A stretch of 18,488 nt of DNA from HRBIN15 sp039630445. GTDB taxonomy: Bacteria > Armatimonadota > Fimbriimonadia > Fimbriimonadales > GBS-DC. Position numbers and translations under genes: made by a program. The notes beneath the pieces were generated by a model. That model was not told the DNA's origin, did no database searches, and was given only the letters and a program-made list of their open reading frames with translations. The first letter of the stretch is position 1, and every line of letters starts with the position of its first letter. The stretch spans positions 1 to 18,488 of the forward strand of contig JBCNVA010000078.1 in the NCBI GenBank assembly GCA_039630445.1. Direction: 5' to 3'. Shown here piece by piece: positions 13,830 to 18,488 of the stretch.

Positions 13830-14466
13830 GCGATTGCTGCGTCAGGCGCACTTGCAGCAGCTACGCGGGCAGCTGGAGGATGCGAGCGCTTCGGTGCAGC
13901 AGGCGCTGGAGCTGATGCCTGACGACGCGAGCGTGTGGGAGATGCTGGGTGACCTGCGTCAACAGGCAGGCGATCTGCAGGGTGCACACGACGCCTACAA
14001 ACGCGCCCACGAACTCGCGCCCCAGAACGCTGCCATCGAACGCAAATATGCTCAGACGGTTCTGAGCATCACCACGCAGCAAGAGCGGTTCCACCTCTGG
14101 CAGCAGGCGCTGGAAGGCAAGCTACCTGAGGAGGAGATGGGCATCCCGCGCCGTCCCGGGCTGGCGTTCCTGCTCTCCTTTGTGATGCCCGGACTGGGAC
14201 AGATTTATAGCGGGCAACTGCTCAAAGGGGGCATCCTGCTGGGCGTGACGCTGCTGGGGCTGACGCTCTTTGTGGTGGTGCCCGGCGGGCGGGAGACCAT
14301 AAACAACCTCATCGCGTCGCTGGTGAACCCTGCGCGGATGCAGGGCGGTATCAGTGGGTTCCACTTGTTTCTGATGATTGTGCTGTTTTTTGTATGGCTC
14401 TATGCGATTATCGACGCGCCACTCAGCGCAGCAGCGCGCAACCGCCGTCTGCCCGGAGTGGAGTAG
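13786..14466 (+). CDS. TPR protein with C-terminal membrane segments (TM2/DUF5683-like)
   Basis: 226-residue inner-membrane protein of unknown role. Residues 10-90 contain two to three TPR units (EDASASVQQALELMPDDASV; DLQGAHDAYKRAHELAPQNA), predicted cytoplasmic. From 124 on come membrane segments: LAFLLSFVMPGLGQIYSGQ at 126-144, with the PGLGQIYSGQ turn typical of TM2-like proteins, a hydrophobic stretch at 147-166, and FHLFLMIVLFFVWLYAIIDA at 192-211. The ATG overlaps the rsfS end by 44 nt in another frame, and the Shine-Dalgarno is poor, so translation may depend on rsfS. A later start cannot be excluded. Confidence 0.8.
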   Translation: MAPNQELDPKREEVERLLRQAHLQQLRGQLEDASASVQQALELMPDDASVWEMLGDLRQQAGDLQGAHDAYKRAHELAPQNAAIERKYAQTVLSITTQQERFHLWQQALEGKLPEEEMGIPRRPGLAFLLSFVMPGLGQIYSGQLLKGGILLGVTLLGLTLFVVVPGGRETINNLIASLVNPARMQGGISGFHLFLMIVLFFVWLYAIIDAPLSAAARNRRLPGVE

Positions 14467-14480
14467 AGACCGGAGGTGCT

Positions 14481-17090
14481 ATGATGAAAAGCAGGATCGG
14501 GTTCGGATTTATTGTGCTGCTTATTGCGCAGGCGCTGTGGATGACGCCCGCGTGGTCGGACACCCCTGCCAAATCTGGCACGCCTCACCAGGGAAGCCGT
14601 TTCACAAATGCTCAGCCGCCATTTTACTCGATACGCCAGCTGCAGCGCTGGGTAGAGCGGGAGAAGGCGCGTGCCAAGCAGCGGCTGAAAGCCCTGCAGG
14701 AGCGAGGTGTCAAGCTGAGCGCGGCACAGCGCCACAAGATGGAGGAGGCTGTCGAGTATCTCGAAGCGCTGCTGTTTTATCTGCAGCTGCGCGCTTACCC
14801 TTACGATTCGGTCAACTGGCTGGCGTATCTTCGTGCTGCCGAGCATCGGGACGCGATGCCCCCCGCCTTTTATCCTGCTTCAGGACCGCGCTGGGAGTTT
14901 GTGGGTCCGCGCAATCTCAGCCCGCCCCAGCGCACCTACTTCGGCGTGGGTCCCGTCAGTGGGCGCGTGAACGCCGTGGCCTATCACCCGACTCAGGAGG
15001 GGATTTACTACATGGGTGCGCCGCAAGGGGGACTCTGGCGCAGTACTGACTACGGCGCCACCTGGGAGCCACTGGGCGACAACTGGCAATTCCTGCAAGT
15101 TGCCTGCATCGCCATCCATCCGACCAATCCCGACATTCTCTATGTGGGCACGGGCGACTTTCAGGGCTGGATGCGCCCCTTCTCCATCGGCATTATGAAA
15201 TCGACCGACGGTGGGCAGACTTGGCAGAGTGTCGGTGCTGCGCTTTTTGGCTACAAATGTGTGTCGGACATCCTCATAGACCCTGAAAACCCCAATATTA
15301 TCATCGCTTGCACGGGCTGGGGACCCTATCAGCGTGTGGCAGGCGAGATATGGCGCTCCACTGATGGTGGCGCGACCTGGGCACAGGTGAATCCTGTGAG
15401 TGCCATTTGGAGCGATTTGGCAATCGGCGCGCGTGATCCCGCGACAGGCATCCGCTACTACTATGCCGTGGGGCACGGCGATCCGGGGCGCGTGCTACGC
15501 TCCAGCAACCGTGGGGCGACATGGACGGTGCTGAGCGTGCCCTTCAGTGGCAACCAGCGTGCGCTGCGTATCGCCGCCTCGCCCACGAACCCGAATCGGG
15601 TCTACCTGATGTCGGGCGACGCCGCGCAGGTCTGGCGCAGCGATGATGCGGGCGCGACCTGGACACCGCTCAATCCAGAAGACGGCGGATTTTATCAGGC
15701 GTGGTACGATGCCCATCTGCATGTGTCGTATGAGTCGTCAGGCGACGAGGTAATCTATCTGGGGCTGGTTGACCTGATGCAGCGCACAGGCGCAGGCGTG
15801 TGGCGCTCCATCGGGCAGAGCTTCACCAGCAGCGCCCTCATTCATGTAGACCAGCACGCTTTCGCCATTAACCCGCGCAATCCGAACGAGGCACTGGTGG
15901 GCAACGACGGCGGCGTTTACCGCCTGACCTATAACCCCAACACAGGCGCGGTCACTTTCACCAATTTGAACGCTACACTGGGCATCACGCAGTTCTACGC
16001 TGCCGATTTTCACCCGACCGACCCGACGCGCCTGTTGGGCGGTTCACAGGATAACGGCACGCCTAACGCCAACGGCAATCTGAACAGCTGGCGCACCGTG
16101 ACTGGGGGCGATGGTGGCTACTGTGCCTATAACCCGACGAATCCCAGCATCCAGTATTCCACCTCCCAGCGACTGGGGGTCTACCGCACCACCAACAACT
16201 GGAACAGTGCCAGCAGCATCAGCCCTGATATTGGCGGTGATCGCGTCGCCTTCATCGCGCCGATTGCCCTTCATCCTGCCCAGCCGAACCACCTGCTGGC
16301 GGGCACGAACTACCTCTGGCGCTGGAATGAAAGCACGCGCACCTGGACACCGCGACTGGGTGGTCAGCAACTGTCGGCAAGTGGCGTTGTGATTTCCATC
16401 GCGGGCGCGCCGAGCGACGCGAATGTGATCTACACAGGCTCGAATCAGGGCGAACTGTGGATGACCACCAGCAGTGGCAGCAGCTGGCGACAGATTAACG
16501 CGGGCAACCCGTCGCTGCCGAATCGCGCCATTACCGCTATCGCTGTACATCCGAACAATCCGTACAAAATCTATGTGGCGCTGGGTGGCACGGGTGTGCC
16601 CCATGTTTGGCGCTGCGACAACACGCGGGCGAACCCTGTACAGTGGGTGAACATCAGCGGGTCGGGTAGCACGGCGCTGCCCGATATTCACGCGAACACT
16701 CTGGCGTTAGACCCCGCCGCGCCTGATCGGATTATCTATGTCGGCACGGATATTGGCATGTTCTACACGCTCGATGGGGGTGCGACTTGGCGTAACGGCA
16801 CGGCTCCCTTCGGGCTGCCCAATGTGCAGATCAACACGCTGAAGGTGGTCCCGAACACGGGCTACCTGATGGCGGCGACCTACGGGCGCGGCATGTGGCG
16901 CATCCGCTTGCCGCTAACGCCTCCGGGCGATGTGAATGGCGATGGCTGCATCGACGATGCCGACTTGCTGAGTGTGCTGTTTGCCTTCGGTCAGACGGGG
17001 GCGAACCTACCAGAGGATGTCAACCGGGATGGCGTGGTAGATGATGCCGATTTACTGACGGTGTTGTTTGCCTTTGGCAGCGGGTGCTGA
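14481..17090 (+). CDS. Large secreted BNR/sortilin-like beta-propeller protein with C-terminal dockerin-like domain
   Basis: Exported or surface protein, 869 aa. A signal peptide spans about 1-27 (MMKSRIGFGFIVLLIAQALW...AWS), and a charged helical region 48-110 follows. From about 188 to 770 there are Asp-box repeats (S-x-D-x-G-x-T-W): STDYGATW, STDGGQTW, STDGGATW, SSNRGATW, SDDAGATW, TSSGSSW and LDGGATW. These are the pattern of sortilin/VPS10-like or sialidase-like propellers. No sialidase catalytic set is claimed. Residues 815-869 hold two calcium-binding loops (DVNGDGCIDDADLL and DVNRDGVVDDADLL), a type I dockerin-like pair. GGAGG precedes the ATGATG start, so 14484 is equally possible. 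It follows the TPR-membrane gene by 14 nt. Confidence 0.9.
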   Translation: MMKSRIGFGFIVLLIAQALWMTPAWSDTPAKSGTPHQGSRFTNAQPPFYSIRQLQRWVEREKARAKQRLKALQERGVKLSAAQRHKMEEAVEYLEALLFYLQLRAYPYDSVNWLAYLRAAEHRDAMPPAFYPASGPRWEFVGPRNLSPPQRTYFGVGPVSGRVNAVAYHPTQEGIYYMGAPQGGLWRSTDYGATWEPLGDNWQFLQVACIAIHPTNPDILYVGTGDFQGWMRPFSIGIMKSTDGGQTWQSVGAALFGYKCVSDILIDPENPNIIIACTGWGPYQRVAGEIWRSTDGGATWAQVNPVSAIWSDLAIGARDPATGIRYYYAVGHGDPGRVLRSSNRGATWTVLSVPFSGNQRALRIAASPTNPNRVYLMSGDAAQVWRSDDAGATWTPLNPEDGGFYQAWYDAHLHVSYESSGDEVIYLGLVDLMQRTGAGVWRSIGQSFTSSALIHVDQHAFAINPRNPNEALVGNDGGVYRLTYNPNTGAVTFTNLNATLGITQFYAADFHPTDPTRLLGGSQDNGTPNANGNLNSWRTVTGGDGGYCAYNPTNPSIQYSTSQRLGVYRTTNNWNSASSISPDIGGDRVAFIAPIALHPAQPNHLLAGTNYLWRWNESTRTWTPRLGGQQLSASGVVISIAGAPSDANVIYTGSNQGELWMTTSSGSSWRQINAGNPSLPNRAITAIAVHPNNPYKIYVALGGTGVPHVWRCDNTRANPVQWVNISGSGSTALPDIHANTLALDPAAPDRIIYVGTDIGMFYTLDGGATWRNGTAPFGLPNVQINTLKVVPNTGYLMAATYGRGMWRIRLPLTPPGDVNGDGCIDDADLLSVLFAFGQTGANLPEDVNRDGVVDDADLLTVLFAFGSGC

Positions 17091-17093
17091 GGA

Positions 17094-18488
17094 CTATGCC
17101 GCCTGATCTTGCCCGTTGCGGGCTGCCCAACGCTCCAGCAGGGCACGCAGGGCGTCGGGTTTGAACGGCTTGGGCAGATAGTCGTCCATGCCTGCCTGTA
17201 GGCACGCCTCGCAATCCTCTGCCATCGCGTTCGCTGTGAGTGCAATAATTGGGATGCGCCGCAAACCCTGCTGCCTCTCCAATGCACGAATGCGGCGAGT
17301 CGCCTCGAAACCGTCCATTTCTGGCATCTGGCAGTCCATCAGGATCAGGTCAAAAGGCTCCTCTTGCAGGCAGCGCAGCACCTGATAGCCGTTTTCTGCG
17401 AGTCGATAATCGATGCCCCACCGCTCCAGCTGGCGTGTGACCACCTTCTGGTTCACATGATTGTCCTCGGCGACCAGCACGCGCAGTCCCTTGAGGGTGG
17501 CGGGTGCATCGGACGCCTCCGGAGCCGTCTTTTGAAAAACGGGCAGGTCGGCGCGCGGCATCTCGATCTCGAACCAGAAGGTGCTGCCCTTGCCCGGTTC
17601 GCTCTGGACGCCGATCTGCCCACCCATTAGGGTCACTAAGCGTTTACAAATCGCCAGTCCCAGTCCCGTGCCACCATATTTGCGTGCGGCGGAACCGTCT
17701 GCTTGCTCGAAGGGGTCAAAGATGCTCTGCTGGCGTTCAGGTGGAATGCCGATGCCTGTATCGTGGACCTCGAAGCGCAGGCGCACCGCCGTTTCAGAGT
17801 GAGCGATGGGCTGAACCACTACGCGCACACCCCCCTCTGAAGTGAACTTGATAGCGTTGGAGAGGAGATTCAGCAGGATCTGGCGCAGGCGCAGCGAGTC
17901 GCCCTTGACCCCGCGCGGCACATCGGGCGCGATAGCAAGTGAAAGGGTTAGCCCTTTCAGACGCGCCTGCACTCGCATCGTGCCAACAGCCTCCTCCAGC
18001 AGCCCGTACAGGTCGAACGGCGAGCGCTCCAGCTTCAGATAGCCCGCTTCGATGCGCGATAGCTCCAGAATATCGTTCAAGATGCCCAGCAGATGTTCCG
18101 CGCTGGTGCGCGCCATTCCAATCAGGTCGCGCTGCTCCTCGTTCAGGGGTGTCTCGGCGAGCAGATTGAGCATACCAATCAGCCCGTTCAGTGGGGTTCG
18201 GATCTCGTGACTCATGTTGGCAAGAAACTCGCGGCGCATGCGGGCAGCACGCTCTGCTTGCTCTTTCGCCGCCTCCAGCGACTGTCGTGCCTTATCGTTC
18301 ATCACCGCAATCGCCCACATCTCACCGAACTCCTGCAGCGCGTGGGCGACGGCTTCCCAACAGTGCGAGCATTCCTTTCGCTGATAGCGGGTAAAGAGCG
18401 CAAGTAGCCCGACGCAATGCCCAGCACCCTGCAACGGAACCATCCAGACAATCTGGGGATGCCCTTCTCGCTGGAGCAGCATCGGTTG
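17094..18488 (-). CDS. Hybrid sensor histidine kinase/response regulator, 5' end outside window
   Basis: Two-component sensor that autophosphorylates on His and passes the phosphate to its own receiver domain. The frame stays open past the first visible ATG (18482) to the window edge, so the N-terminus is missing. The visible order is: end of a probable GAF-like sensor domain, a coiled linker (ARQSLEAAKEQAERAARMRR), HisKA with MSHEIRTPLNG (phospho-His codon at 18207-18209), HATPase with N-box LLSNAIKF, then DTGIGIP, FEQADGSAARKYGGTGLGL and a final GKGSTFWFEI. The C-terminal REC domain reads VAEDNHVNQK, then LMDCQMPEMDG with phospho-Asp at 17334-17336, then LTANAM and Lys in PKPF. There is no Hpt domain. 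It converges on the BNR gene with only 3 nt between stop codons. Confidence 0.93.
   Translation of the reverse strand, partial: QPMLLQREGHPQIVWMVPLQGAGHCVGLLALFTRYQRKECSHCWEAVAHALQEFGEMWAIAVMNDKARQSLEAAKEQAERAARMRREFLANMSHEIRTPLNGLIGMLNLLAETPLNEEQRDLIGMARTSAEHLLGILNDILELSRIEAGYLKLERSPFDLYGLLEEAVGTMRVQARLKGLTLSLAIAPDVPRGVKGDSLRLRQILLNLLSNAIKFTSEGGVRVVVQPIAHSETAVRLRFEVHDTGIGIPPERQQSIFDPFEQADGSAARKYGGTGLGLAICKRLVTLMGGQIGVQSEPGKGSTFWFEIEMPRADLPVFQKTAPEASDAPATLKGLRVLVAEDNHVNQKVVTRQLERWGIDYRLAENGYQVLRCLQEEPFDLILMDCQMPEMDGFEATRRIRALERQQGLRRIPIIALTANAMAEDCEACLQAGMDDYLPKPFKPDALRALLERWAARNGQDQAA

Overview
The window is a chromosomal segment, GC-rich in third codon positions, from a Gram-negative-type bacterium that is most probably a member of the Armatimonadota. 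The best clue is the DUF1559-type prepilin at 11267-12199, with its GFTLIELLVVIAIIAILAAF N-terminus, an FPVFAQAREKARQ stretch and an H-x9-DG motif. A C-terminal dockerin on a BNR-type secreted protein and REP-like intergenic palindromes agree. The phylum is inferred from protein style; no rRNA is present. I see no tRNA, rRNA, CRISPR array or intact insertion sequence.

Layout. 1-1688 (+): 3' part of a UvrD/AddA-type helicase. 1728-2762 (+): recA. 2760-2919: a palindrome-rich intergenic element that begins at the recA stop codon. 2942-3700 (-): TPR lipoprotein. 3805-5175 (-): der GTPase. Divergent from der is a + strand cluster: 5313-6053 (an inactivated IS200-like transposase fold fused to a sigma-70 region 4-like domain), 6050-6394 (HIT protein, ATGA overlap), 6429-6767 (IscA-like Fe-S carrier), 6809-8314 (secreted PQQ-type beta-propeller) and 8298-9074 (polysaccharide-export-type ABC ATPase). 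9082-9240: a second intergenic element with two 40-bp tandem units. 9260-11161 (-): secreted redoxin / cytochrome c / copper monooxygenase fusion. 11267-12199 (-): prepilin, preceded by 12331-12726 (-), a small Cys-rich secreted protein. Divergent + cluster: nadD (12810), rsfS (13434), TPR-membrane protein (13786), BNR-dockerin protein (14481-17090). 17094-18488 (-): hybrid histidine kinase cut by the window edge.

How the parts work together. RecA and the helicase belong to recombination and repair. Der and RsfS act on the ribosome, NadD in NAD synthesis, and IscA in Fe-S assembly. The beta-propeller, BNR-dockerin, prepilin and copper enzyme are exported or envelope proteins.

Most notable points. 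(1) The transposase-sigma4 fusion at 5313 has lost both HUH histidines (they read QVN) and the usual catalytic tyrosine, but keeps the fold signature and a sigma4-like HTH. It sits behind an 8-bp perfect inverted repeat in its own promoter, so it looks like a domesticated regulator. (2) A recurring GGTATAAT-like -10 box is visible at eight genes. Four of these have the box only 7-14 nt from the start codon and no Shine-Dalgarno (predicted leaderless); the other four have longer leaders with a Shine-Dalgarno. (3) Two palindrome-rich intergenic elements both open with TAATACCAAT at or just after a stop codon.
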